NCBI GenBank assembly: GCA_000702025.1
Contig: KL370851.1
Coordinates: forward strand, 345,890-409,889
DNA: 64,000 bases
Direction of reading: 5' to 3'
Source of the DNA: Blautia schinkii DSM 10518
Lineage (GTDB): Bacteria; Bacillota; Clostridia; Lachnospirales; Lachnospiraceae
The translations under genes were made by a program, and so were the position numbers. Below are positions 26,511 to 34,722 of this stretch, piece after piece (the first letter of the stretch is position 1; each line of letters opens with the position of its first letter). The notes beneath the pieces are model-generated. The model had not been told where the DNA came from and searched no databases. It worked only from the letters and a program-made list of their open reading frames with translations.

Positions 26511-26583
26511 AAGCCGATGGCGATGCTTCTGTGCATTCGTACACGCAGGCTTTCGGTCTGCACAGACAGCCGGGATTTTCAGG

Positions 26584-26632
26584 AAACTCCATACAAACTC
26601 CATAAATCTGTGGTATGATAATATCACAGATT
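26584..26632 (+). promoter_or_regulatory. Operator/promoter region of the two-component system
   Basis: Two direct copies of AAACTCCATA (26584-26593 and 26595-26604) with an 11-bp period are the layout expected for OmpR/PhoB-class regulators. They sit just upstream of a palindrome AATCTGTG/CACAGATT (26605-26612 and 26625-26632), which covers the likely -10 box TATGAT (26614-26619). The arrangement suggests autoregulation by the adjacent response regulator plus a second factor. Confidence 0.6.
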
Positions 26633-26645
26633 TTAGGGAGTGAGG

Positions 26646-27326
26646 ATGAACAGGATGATGAGAATATTGGTTGTGGAGGATGATCTGGATATCCAGGAAC
26701 TTTTAAAGAATTATCTGGAGGAGGCCGGGTATGTGACGGAACTGGCATCTGACGGGGTGGAGGCGGTGTCTTACTTTACAAAAGGGGAATATGATCTGGT
26801 GCTTCTTGATGTGATGCTGCCCAAGATTGACGGTTTTGGAGTTTTGGAAATCATCCGCAGGGAATCCCAGGTTCCGGTGATCATGCTTACGGCGTTGGAT
26901 GACGAAAATTATCAGATTAAAGGGTATGACCTGGAGGTGGATGAATACGTGACCAAGCCCTTTTCCATGCAGGTGCTCCTGCGGAAAATCGCAGCTGTGC
27001 TGCGGCGGCAGGGAGGCAGAACGGCGGCTTCGGGAGAACAGCTTGATTACAGAGAGCTTCGTCTGGATCTGGAGGGCTATCATGCCTGGATGGGGGAACG
27101 GGAGCTGGACCTTACTCAGCGGGAGTTTGAGCTTCTCAGGGAATTTCTCACAAATCTGGGCAGAGTACTTACCAGAAGCCAGCTTCTGGACGCGGTATGG
27201 GGCATGGACTATTTCGGGGAAGAGCGCATCGTAGACACACATATTAAAAACCTGCGCAAAAAGATGCAGGCAGACTACATAGAGACGATCAGAGGGGTGG
27301 GATATCGGATTGATAAAGTACATTAA
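26646..27326 (+). CDS. OmpR/PhoB-family response regulator
   Basis: 226 residues. The receiver domain has acidic Glu11-Asp12-Asp13, phosphoacceptor Asp55 (LVLLDVMLPK), the conserved Thr in MLTAL and Lys in VTKPFS. The C-terminal winged-helix domain ends with RIVDTHIKNLRKKMQ and ETIRGVGYRID. The start is the ATG after GGGAGTGAGG; a GTG two codons earlier is possible. The kinase gene overlaps its end by 17 bp. It probably regulates itself and perhaps the exporter and the secreted protein on either side. Confidence 0.93.
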   Translation: MNRMMRILVVEDDLDIQELLKNYLEEAGYVTELASDGVEAVSYFTKGEYDLVLLDVMLPKIDGFGVLEIIRRESQVPVIMLTALDDENYQIKGYDLEVDEYVTKPFSMQVLLRKIAAVLRRQGGRTAASGEQLDYRELRLDLEGYHAWMGERELDLTQREFELLREFLTNLGRVLTRSQLLDAVWGMDYFGEERIVDTHIKNLRKKMQADYIETIRGVGYRIDKVH

Positions 27327-29022
27327 GCAAAAGTTAAGTATAAAGATTTTTGTTGTCACCACTCTGCTGCTTATGGGAATCGCAGCGGCTACCTATGGTT
27401 TTGTTGCCTTATTTATGCCGCTCACCTATTCGGAATCCCTGAACCGAAGTTTGGAGAAGGAGGCGGAAAAGCTGGCAGAATCGCTCTCCGGATATAAACT
27501 GGATAACGCGTATACGCTATTGTCCAATTTCGGGGAAGTCTATCAGTCTGGCCTTATCCTGATAGACAGCAAGGGGGATTTAATATATGACAACAATTGG
27601 ATAAGCTACTTTGACGGGCTTGATGTGGTAAACGATATGGGAGATAATTCAGCGGAAAGTGAGGATGGCCCCTGGCTGGGACAGTCTGATGACACTTTTT
27701 TGCATGAAGGTGATGTGTCAAAAAGCGAGGATGAGGAGGAAGATGAGGATATAGCGACAGAGCAGCATAGTGTAGCTGAGACGATTGGGAATGTGATGGA
27801 TACTGTGACTGAGATACGTACAGAGACTACGGTTGAAGCGGTTGAGTCCGGTTCTGCGGAGAGTACAGTGGAGGATTTGGAGCAGAAGGCCATGGGAAGG
27901 TTTCCGGTCACCTTTTCCGGGAGTGATGAAGAGTACACCTTATTTGTATTCGGCTCTACAGAACAGGTGAACCAGGCTGTGGCAGCTTTAAAACGAGTGC
28001 TGCCCTGGCTGCTCCTCACTATTTTTGTGGTGTCTGTGCTGGTATCCTTATTCTATTCCCGCTACCTTACACGTCCCGTGGTACGGCTGAGCAGGTTGTC
28101 TCAGAGAATGGCGGATTTAGATTTTGAGGTGAGAAGCCAGGAGCAGAGAGAGGATGAAATCGGGATACTTTCCCGCAGCCTTGATACCCTCTCCGATAAC
28201 CTGGACACTGCGTTGACTGAGCTTAAAACAGCCAATGCACGGCTAAAGAGCGATATGGATCAGGAACGTGAGCAGGAGCGGCGCCGGATGGAGTTCTTTT
28301 CCGCTGCATCCCATGAATTAAAGACACCTGTTACTATTCTTAAGGGTCAGGTGGAGGGCATGATCCAGGGAGTGGGAAGCTATAAAGACCGGGATCATTA
28401 CCTCAACCGTGCGCGGGAGGTAACACTTACCCTGGAAAGTATGGTCCAGGAGATCCTTACGATTTCGAGAATGGAATCCAGAAACTTTTCCATCCGCCCG
28501 AGAGAGACCGATTTAGCCGAATTGATCAGGATACAATTGGCGGATTTAAATGAATTGTTTGAAAAGAAACAAATGGATATGGAAATAAACCTTCCGGATA
28601 AACTGATTTGGACGGCGGACCCGGATATGATGACGACCGTTATACGGAATCTATTGGTGAATGCTGTACGCTATTCACCCGAGAGAGCCAGGATATCCGT
28701 GAGTATGCAGCCTGAAAAAGCTGCGGTGGCTATCCGTGTGGAGAATTCCGGTGTTTGGATTCCGGAGGAGAATCTGCCGCAGATTTTCGATGCCTTTTAC
28801 CGTGTGGATTCCTCCAGAAACAGAAAAAGCGGCGGCAGCGGGCTGGGGCTCTATATTGTCAGGGAAATACTTGAGCAGCACCATGCGGTGTACACCATGG
28901 AAAACACGGCCAGCGGCGTCCAGTTTACCTGCCGTCTGCCCGCAGATGTTTCTATGATCACTCAGGAGCATATCCCTATTCCACAGAACGAAATACCGCT
29001 CATCTCCACAAAAACCACATAA
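27310..29022 (+). CDS. Sensor histidine kinase with long acidic extracytoplasmic region
   Basis: 570 residues, starting at a TTG inside the regulator gene. Membrane helices lie near 13-35 and 233-253. The intervening sensor region has an acidic, low-complexity middle (SEDEEEDEDIATEQ and a Thr/Glu/Val-rich stretch). HAMP, then HisKA with ASHELKTPVTIL (phospho-His), then the ATPase domain with NLLVNAVRYSP and GSGLGLYIVREIL. No sensor family is recognised. With its regulator it forms a membrane signal pair flanked by an exporter and a secreted acidic protein. Confidence 0.92.
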   Translation: MIKYIKQKLSIKIFVVTTLLLMGIAAATYGFVALFMPLTYSESLNRSLEKEAEKLAESLSGYKLDNAYTLLSNFGEVYQSGLILIDSKGDLIYDNNWISYFDGLDVVNDMGDNSAESEDGPWLGQSDDTFLHEGDVSKSEDEEEDEDIATEQHSVAETIGNVMDTVTEIRTETTVEAVESGSAESTVEDLEQKAMGRFPVTFSGSDEEYTLFVFGSTEQVNQAVAALKRVLPWLLLTIFVVSVLVSLFYSRYLTRPVVRLSRLSQRMADLDFEVRSQEQREDEIGILSRSLDTLSDNLDTALTELKTANARLKSDMDQEREQERRRMEFFSAASHELKTPVTILKGQVEGMIQGVGSYKDRDHYLNRAREVTLTLESMVQEILTISRMESRNFSIRPRETDLAELIRIQLADLNELFEKKQMDMEINLPDKLIWTADPDMMTTVIRNLLVNAVRYSPERARISVSMQPEKAAVAIRVENSGVWIPEENLPQIFDAFYRVDSSRNRKSGGSGLGLYIVREILEQHHAVYTMENTASGVQFTCRLPADVSMITQEHIPIPQNEIPLISTKTT

Positions 29023-29056
29023 AACTTACAAACGCACTACATAAGAATGCACTATT

Positions 29057-29109
29057 CTTAGGTTGTAAGGAACAAGCAACATAAGTTCAAACAACCTAAG
29101 TTCAAACAA
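29057..29109 (+). promoter_or_regulatory. Inverted and direct repeats upstream of the secreted acidic protein
   Basis: CTTAGGTTGT (29057-29066) and ACAACCTAAG (29091-29100) are a perfect 10-bp inverted repeat. TAAGTTCAAACAA occurs twice (29082-29094, 29097-29109) with a 15-bp period. They lie just before the ribosome site AAAGGGG and may be an operator or a leader structure. Confidence 0.5.
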
Positions 29110-29127
29110 GAAAGGGGCATTCTTAAA

Positions 29128-30240
29128 ATGAAAAAACAAAGTTGGTTTAAAAAACACGAAAAGGCTGCAGTTGCCGCAGCCTGCGCCGCAGTATTAGGAG
29201 TTACCGGGATTACCGCATTTCAGCTTCAGTCAGTACACGCAATGACCTACAGTGTGGAAAAGGGCAGCAGAGATACCGGGATTCAGGTGACAAAAAAAGA
29301 ACGTCAGGAAATGAGAGAAAGGATAGAGGAAAAAATCCGGGAGCTTGAAAAATACGATGTGACCTATGACAGCAGAGAAGACGCTATATACTACGACGGA
29401 CGCAAGGTACTTTGTATTGTGGATCAGCTGCGTAACGGCACAAATACGGAGGATTATATTTACTGCGCAGACGGTGACATTACTCTCTATACAGAACGGA
29501 ATGCGGATGGTGTGCTTACAGGCGTGCGCGTTGATTCCGGGGAGGATAACAGGTTCCGGGGTGATTTTTTCGATGACGATTACATCTACCGGGGCAAAGA
29601 CGATGAAATTTTCTTCGGTTTTGATGATGAAGAGGAATGGGAAGAAGAAACAGAATATTTAAAAGATAAATATGGAAACTTGTTTATGTTCAGCTTCAGT
29701 ACAGCTGTAGATGAAGTAACCGTATTAGACCAGGGAACCGGTGATGTGTGCATAGAGAGAGATGCTCCGTTTGGAACTACAGTGATCAGCGATTACGATA
29801 TTGCTGCTGAAGCCGCAGAAGCCATAGGTGAGACAATCGAATCAGAAGAATTGGACAGTGCTATGGAAGATCTTGGACGGGACGTAACTGCAAAGAGTGC
29901 CCGTGCTGCTGAGACCATTGCAGAAGAGGGACGCTGCAGCAGTGCATACATGGACGAGAACAATGTAATGTACATGGATGATAATTATGATTTATTTGAA
30001 TCACTTGGACTTAAATGGAATAAAGATAAGGGGTATTGGACTTACAATGATGAGAAGGTAAAGGTTATCTGGGTTGAGGACGGGAGCTTTACCAGTTACG
30101 GGAATCTTTCTGACGGAGTTTATCTGTATGTCAGGAAAGACAGTGGAAACGGAAAGGTCTCTTTCCAGGTAGAAGAGCTGACAAGGTCTGAGATGCAGGA
30201 GCTTAGCCAGCAGAATCATCCGGGCAATTCCATTCCGTGA
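29128..30240 (+). CDS. Secreted or membrane-anchored acidic protein of unknown function
   Basis: 370 residues. An N-terminal basic segment and a hydrophobic stretch (AAVAAACAAVLGVTGITAF) look like a signal peptide, or an anchor if uncleaved near VHAMTYS. The mature part is rich in Asp, Glu and Tyr, with clusters such as DDEEEWEEETEYLKDKYG and MYMDDNYDLF. No domain is recognised. It lies 105 bp after the kinase gene and ends at a terminator, so it may be the output or the ligand-binding partner of this signalling system. The acidic kinase sensor and this protein share a bias toward Asp/Glu. Confidence 0.72.
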   Translation: MKKQSWFKKHEKAAVAAACAAVLGVTGITAFQLQSVHAMTYSVEKGSRDTGIQVTKKERQEMRERIEEKIRELEKYDVTYDSREDAIYYDGRKVLCIVDQLRNGTNTEDYIYCADGDITLYTERNADGVLTGVRVDSGEDNRFRGDFFDDDYIYRGKDDEIFFGFDDEEEWEEETEYLKDKYGNLFMFSFSTAVDEVTVLDQGTGDVCIERDAPFGTTVISDYDIAAEAAEAIGETIESEELDSAMEDLGRDVTAKSARAAETIAEEGRCSSAYMDENNVMYMDDNYDLFESLGLKWNKDKGYWTYNDEKVKVIWVEDGSFTSYGNLSDGVYLYVRKDSGNGKVSFQVEELTRSEMQELSQQNHPGNSIP

Positions 30241-30325
30241 AAGTAAAATACCCCGCAACACATCTGCACTTCTGTACTTTGTTATGGTCGGTTCATTGCC
30301 TGTGGGAATAAAATAGTAATAAGAA

Positions 30326-30373
30326 AAATCTGAGGACAGAGTGGGGAAATACCTGCTCTGTCCTTAGATTTTT
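30326..30373 (+). terminator. Rho-independent terminator after the secreted acidic protein
   Basis: AAATCTGAGGACAGAG (30326-30341) pairs with CTCTGTCCTTAGATTT (30356-30371), one G-U pair, ending in a run of five T residues. Confidence 0.9.
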
Positions 30374-30390
30374 ATCTTGTAAGCAGATAA

Positions 30391-30632
30391 GACTCCCACC
30401 TCTATAGGTGGTGAGTAAATAACAAATTTGTCTTGGTGGGAGTCCAATCTCCTTCCAAGATAAAGCCTCCGGCGGATTGCAGAGCCGCACAGATGTATTA
30501 TGTCATGCAGAGCATGACGTGCGGCTCGCAGCAAGTACGCCGAGGCGTACTTGAATAGGTTTAGCAGCAGTAATGATGAACCTGTGCTGGCAGGTGTCAA
30601 ATTTCTCTGCCAGATAAAGTCTCCGCAGGATT
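30391..30632 (+). other. Multi-hairpin intergenic region with a duplicated covarying motif
   Basis: No gene. In order: GACTCCCACC (30391-30400) pairs with GGTGGGAGTC (30435-30444), in competition with CCACC/GGTGG inside 30396-30411. Then come AGCCGCAC/GTGCGGCT enclosing GTCATGC/GCATGAC (30483-30526), and CAAGTACGCC/GGCGTACTTG (30532-30553). Two related units end in ATAAAG-N-CTCCG-N-(C/A)GGATT (30460-30478 and 30614-30632). Their preceding stems are CTTGG/CCAAG and CTGGC/GCCAG, which differ in sequence but still pair. It may be a structured RNA or the remnant of a small mobile element. Confidence 0.6.
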
Positions 30633-30649
30633 TTCATGTCATATTTTCC

Positions 30650-30678
30650 TTGGTTTTCTTTTACAATAGATATAGAAT
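30650..30678 (+). promoter_or_regulatory. Probable promoter of the first DD-carboxypeptidase gene
   Basis: TTGGTT (30650-30655), 17-bp spacer and TAGAAT (30673-30678), 20 bp before the start codon. Confidence 0.6.
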
Positions 30679-30698
30679 AAGTTTAGTAGGAGAATGTT

Positions 30699-31925
30699 AT
30701 GCGGGGGAAGTGGATAAACATATTTTTATCCGGGATATTGGCTGCCGGCCTGCTGCTGACACCGATATCTACATACGGAGAGACGCAAGACACAGGGCAG
30801 GACACTACGTCCGACAGCGGTGCAGAAAATGCGGCCCATGATGATACATTGATCACATCACCAAGCGGTGTACTGATGGAGGCACAGACAGGAACGATCA
30901 TTTATGAAAAAGACAAGGATACCAGAAGAAGTCCGGCCAGCATTACGAAAATCATGACCTTGATCCTGATTTTTGATGCCATTGAAAATGGTGCGTTAAA
31001 GATGGAGGATACCGTGACCACAAGCGCCTACGCCAAATCCATGGGCGGTTCCCAGGTGTTTCTGGAGGAGGGCGAGACACAGGATGTGGAAACCATGATC
31101 AAATGCATTGTTATCGCTTCCGGAAACGACGCCAGCGTTGCCATGGCCGAGCACATTGCAGGCAGCGAACAGGAATTTGTCAAACGTATGAATGAACGCG
31201 CTGCGGGACTTGGGATGGTCAATACCCATTTTGAGGACTGCTGCGGCCTTACGGAATCTACAAATCATTATACCTCTGCTCACGATATCGCCATCATGAG
31301 CCGTGAGCTTATTACAAAATACCCCAAAATCCTGGAATATTCCTCCATATGGATGGAAAACATTACCCATGTTACCAGACAGGGGACCAGTGAATTCGGT
31401 CTTACCAACACAAACAAGCTGATTCGCAGCTATGAAGGCTGTGTGGGATTGAAGACAGGAAGTACGAGTATTGCCAAATTTTGTCTTTCCGCAGTGGCGC
31501 AGCGAAACGGAATTACCCTTATCGCTGTGGTCATGGCAGCTCCGGAGGTGAAAACACGGTTTAAGGATGCGGCGGCGCTGCTTAATTATGGTTTTTCCAA
31601 ATGCAGCCTGTATGTGGATGAAAAACTGTCGAAGCTTCCGCTGATTCCTGTGAAGAAGGGTGTGAAGGATGAGGTTCCGATTGCTTATGAGGAGCAGTTT
31701 AAATATCTGAGCACCGATGGTAAGGCGATTACGGATGTTAAGAAAAAGCTGAAGATTCCAAGAACTGTGGAAGCTCCGGTGAAAAAGGGGGAGCAGGCGG
31801 GGGAGATGTTTTATTATATGGGAGATAAGGAATTGGGGAGCGTAAGGGTGCTGTATGCGGAGTCGGTGAAGAAGGCTACGTATGGGGATTGTTTGAGGAT
31901 TGTATTCCGAGAAGTGTTTTCCTGA
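30699..31925 (+). CDS. D-alanyl-D-alanine carboxypeptidase (DacF/PBP5 type)
   Basis: 408 residues. A signal peptide (LSGILAAGLLLTPISTYG) is followed by a serine peptidase S11 domain with SPASITKIM (Ser-x-x-Lys), SGND (Ser-x-Asn) and LKTGSTS (Lys-Thr-Gly). A C-terminal beta domain (from about 300) ends with a hydrophobic or amphipathic helix. It trims terminal D-Ala from peptidoglycan stem peptides outside the membrane. TAGGAGAATGTT precedes the ATG. A second, more divergent paralogue is at 40317. Confidence 0.93.
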   Translation: MRGKWINIFLSGILAAGLLLTPISTYGETQDTGQDTTSDSGAENAAHDDTLITSPSGVLMEAQTGTIIYEKDKDTRRSPASITKIMTLILIFDAIENGALKMEDTVTTSAYAKSMGGSQVFLEEGETQDVETMIKCIVIASGNDASVAMAEHIAGSEQEFVKRMNERAAGLGMVNTHFEDCCGLTESTNHYTSAHDIAIMSRELITKYPKILEYSSIWMENITHVTRQGTSEFGLTNTNKLIRSYEGCVGLKTGSTSIAKFCLSAVAQRNGITLIAVVMAAPEVKTRFKDAAALLNYGFSKCSLYVDEKLSKLPLIPVKKGVKDEVPIAYEEQFKYLSTDGKAITDVKKKLKIPRTVEAPVKKGEQAGEMFYYMGDKELGSVRVLYAESVKKATYGDCLRIVFREVFS

Positions 31926-31939
31926 TTTATAGAGGGGGA

Positions 31940-32195
31940 AGGGGACCCTGGGAAGGTGTTGAACGGCAATGAGAAGGGAATTCGGGGAGCGGCGCGGGCT
32001 GTGGGCGTGTGAGGCAGATGCTCGCTTCCCTTCAACTAATCGGTAACTGCGACTAAGCCGCTCACGAAGAGCGTTCGCGGCTAAGTCTCCGTAACCGCTG
32101 GATTTTCAGGCGCGCTTCCGCAAATCTGCCTCACACGTCCACAGCCCGCGCCGCTCCCTGAATTCCCTTCTCACTGCCTACCACTACGTTTCCGT
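31940..32195 (-). repeat. Long-hairpin intergenic element, copy P2
   Basis: Opposite orientation to P1. On the plus strand it begins GGGGACCCTGGGAAGGTGTT and ends at ACGTTTCCG. Arms 31965-32019 and about 32124-32178 are near-perfect reverse complements, with a sequence unlike that of P1. Core stems are CGGT/ACCG and AGCCGC/GCGGCT. It starts 15 bp after the stop codon of the carboxypeptidase gene and faces P3 head to head. Confidence 0.87.
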
Positions 32196-32302
32196 TCCCT
32201 TCCTGGAAGTTGTTCTTTTCGCAGGAAGTATTTTGAGTGCGAAACAGAAGCGCTATTTCACCAAACAGATTTCTTCCGGTGTAAGGGACAAGCGATTCGG
32301 AG
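32196..32302. repeat. Spacer between head-to-head elements P2 and P3
   Basis: Both ends of this spacer carry versions of a conserved flank. Read outward from the middle it has a CTTCC(G/T)G(T/C)GAAAAG-like segment, then AAGGG-type sequence, before the AACGTAG box of each element. A similar flank borders P4 and P5, so the element family extends about 40 bp beyond its palindromic part. Confidence 0.55.
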
Positions 32303-32560
32303 GGGGTGGAAACGTAGAGGTAGGTAAGGAGCAGGCGGCTGGGGGACGGGGAAAACGGCAGACGTGTCAGGCGGATTTTGCGTAAGCGCGCCTGAAAATC
32401 CAGTGCCTACGGAGACTTAGACGCGAACGCTCTCGTGAGCGTCTTAGTCGCAGTTGGCACTTAGTTGAAGGGAAGCGGGCAACCGCCTGACACGTCTGCC
32501 GTTTTCCCCGTCCCCCCAGCCACCTGCTCCTTACCGTTCGACACCTTTCCGGGGGTCCCC
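32303..32560 (+). repeat. Long-hairpin intergenic element, copy P3
   Basis: Same orientation as P1. It begins GGGGTGGAAACGTAGAGG and ends ACCTTTCCGGGGGTCCCC (one base aside). The left arm (about 32320-32375) and the right arm (about 32483-32534) are long reverse complements with their own sequence. The core has AGACGC/GCGTCT and GTGCC/GGCAC stems. A consensus promoter begins 11 bp beyond its end. Confidence 0.87.
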
Positions 32561-32570
32561 TCCAAATGTT

Positions 32571-32600
32571 TTGACAAAATACGAGCGGACGGGTTATAAT
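32571..32600 (+). promoter_or_regulatory. Consensus promoter of the ABC exporter gene
   Basis: TTGACA (32571-32576) and TATAAT (32595-32600) with an 18-bp spacer. A 145-base leader follows, which contains short tandem AAATATATAGAG-like repeats (about 32686-32725). Confidence 0.85.
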
Positions 32601-32744
32601 AAACATCGTGTGACAACAGCAAAGCAGACAACAGTAAAGTAAACACCACGAAGCAGCACTCTAAAAAGAAGTGAACGCCTGCCGTGTGTAAATATATGGA
32701 AAAATATATAGAGAAATATATAGAGGGAGTGACCGAATATCATT

Positions 32745-34493
32745 ATGGAACAGAAGAAAAAATCACCAAATAAACTCAAACTATTAGCAGGCTATTATAA
32801 ACCCTATAAACGCCTGTTTTTTGCCGACCTGTTTTTTGCGGTTCTGGGGTCTGCCGTAACACTTGTGATTCCTCTCCTGGTGCGTTACATCATGAATTCC
32901 GTAGGCGCAATGCCCACCAGCGAGGCAAAAGGTATCATTCTCCAGATTGGAATCGGCATGCTTGTACTCATCCTGGTTCAATTGGGCAGCCGTTATTTCA
33001 TCACCTATTACGGACATATGATGGGCGCCTATATCGAACATGACATGCGTAACGAGATTTTCAGCCACTACCAGAAGCTTTCCTTTACATTTTACGACAA
33101 TCAGAAGGTAGGCCACCTGCTTTCGAGGATTACCAGCGACTTGTTTGATATCAGCGAGCTGCTGCACCACGGGCCAGAGGATATCCTGATTTCGTTTATC
33201 AAGCTTTTGGGTGCGTTCATCATCCTCCTGAATGTCAACTGGAAGCTGGCGCTGATCAGTATCGGTATTGTGATTGTGATGCTGGTTTATGCGCTTATCT
33301 TTAACAAGAAGATGAAGTATGCGTTCAAGGAGAACCGTGCGCGTATCGCGGATATCAACAGCCAGATTGAGGACAGCCTTGCAGGTATCCGTGTAGTGAA
33401 ATCCTTTGGGAATGAGAAGCGTGAGATGGAGAAATTCGCAAAGGGCAACGAGCGTTTTGTGGATGCGAAAAGACTTACATACCGATACATGGCAGGTTAT
33501 CATTCAGGCATGGATGCTTTTACTACACTGATTACGGTGGCATCCCTTGTGGCAGGAGCGTTTTTCCTTACGGACGGAACTCTTTCGGCTGCGGACCTGG
33601 TAACCTTTCTTCTCTATATCAACAATTTCACAGAGCCGGTGACTAAGCTTGTGAATTTTACCGAGCAGTTCCAGAATGGCTACAGCGGTTATGACCGTTT
33701 CCTGGAGATGATGGCTATCGCCCCGGATATCGCGGATGCGCCGGATGCGGTTTCTCTTGACCATGTGGACGGGGATATCCGGTTTGAGGAAGTTTCTTTC
33801 CGCTATGAGGAGAACCAGGAGGAGGTACTTTCCCATGTGAATCTGGAGGTGAAGCCGGGTGAGTACGTGGCGCTGGTGGGAAGCTCCGGAGCGGGAAAAA
33901 CTACGCTTTGTAGCCTTATTCCGCGGTTTTACGATGTGTCCGACGGCAGGATTCTGTTGGACGGCAGGGACATTCGGCAGATTAAGCTTAAGGACCTGCG
34001 CCGCCAGATTGGGATTGTGCAGCAGGATGTATACCTTTTTGCGGGAACGATTATGGAAAATATCCGCTACGGTAAGCCGGGGGCTTCTGACGAGGAGGTT
34101 ATCCGGGCGGCTAAAGCAGCCAATGCGCATGACTTTATCATGGAGATGCCTGCGGATTATGATACAGATATCGGACAGCGAGGGGTGAAACTCTCAGGTG
34201 GACAGAAGCAGAGGCTTTCCATTGCAAGAGCATTTCTGAAAAACCCACCGATTCTTATCTTTGATGAGGCCACTTCTGCGCTTGATAATGAGAGCGAGAA
34301 AGTGGTGCAGGATTCTCTGGAAAAGCTTGCCAAAGACCGTACGACGTTTGTGATCGCACACAGATTGTCTACCATCCGTAACGCAAGACGGATACTTGTG
34401 CTGACGGAGGAAGGGATTGCTGAGGAGGGAACTCATAAGGAGCTGCTTGCCAAGGACGGTGTTTATGCAAGACTCTGCGAGGCAGGGTTATAG
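32745..34493 (+). CDS. ABC exporter, fused permease-ATPase (MsbA/LmrA type)
   Basis: 582 residues, a half-transporter that would act as a dimer. Six membrane helices occupy about residues 20-310. The ATPase domain has Walker A GSSGAGKTT, Q-loop QQDVYLFAGT, signature LSGGQKQRLSIARAF, Walker B LIFDEATSALD and switch His in IAHRLST. The substrate is unknown: a lipid or drug. Only a weak ribosome site is seen (GAGGGAG, 17 bp upstream of the ATG). The 3' end, including the stop codon, resembles the repeats that follow it. Confidence 0.92.
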   Translation: MEQKKKSPNKLKLLAGYYKPYKRLFFADLFFAVLGSAVTLVIPLLVRYIMNSVGAMPTSEAKGIILQIGIGMLVLILVQLGSRYFITYYGHMMGAYIEHDMRNEIFSHYQKLSFTFYDNQKVGHLLSRITSDLFDISELLHHGPEDILISFIKLLGAFIILLNVNWKLALISIGIVIVMLVYALIFNKKMKYAFKENRARIADINSQIEDSLAGIRVVKSFGNEKREMEKFAKGNERFVDAKRLTYRYMAGYHSGMDAFTTLITVASLVAGAFFLTDGTLSAADLVTFLLYINNFTEPVTKLVNFTEQFQNGYSGYDRFLEMMAIAPDIADAPDAVSLDHVDGDIRFEEVSFRYEENQEEVLSHVNLEVKPGEYVALVGSSGAGKTTLCSLIPRFYDVSDGRILLDGRDIRQIKLKDLRRQIGIVQQDVYLFAGTIMENIRYGKPGASDEEVIRAAKAANAHDFIMEMPADYDTDIGQRGVKLSGGQKQRLSIARAFLKNPPILIFDEATSALDNESEKVVQDSLEKLAKDRTTFVIAHRLSTIRNARRILVLTEEGIAEEGTHKELLAKDGVYARLCEAGL

Positions 34494-34700
34494 GAAGGTT
34501 CTGCGTAGCAAGACTTAGAACGAGTTTATTGCGAGCAGATGAAGGATAGGAAGACTCTGAGGAGCGCAGTTTAGAGCGAGTATTTGCGGGGCAGAAGAAG
34601 AGAAAGACTCCGCGAGGGCAGAGCTATAGGAAATTCTGACGAGACGGAGTTGGGTAAGACACTGTGAGGCAGGGTTATAAGGAATACTTTGCCAAGCGGG
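34471..34700 (+). repeat. Decayed tandem repeats derived from the 3' end of the exporter gene
   Basis: The last codons and stop (GACTCTGCGAGGCAGGGTTA at 34471-34490, then TAGGAA) recur in altered form at least four times downstream. Examples are GGTTCTGCGTAGCAAGACTT near 34498, GACTCTGAGGAGCGCAGTTT near 34553, GACTCCGCGAGGGCAGAGCT near 34606 and GACACTGTGAGGCAGGGTTA near 34658. Spacing is about 50 bp. It looks like a tandem duplication of a gene end that has since diverged. Confidence 0.65.
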
Positions 34701-34722
34701 GCCATAAAAGGAGAATAATTGC

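Noticed and set aside
30293..30600. Minus-strand frames across the structured region at 30.4 kb
   Set aside because: They overlap a terminator and hairpins, have no ribosome site, and their text changes with the stems.
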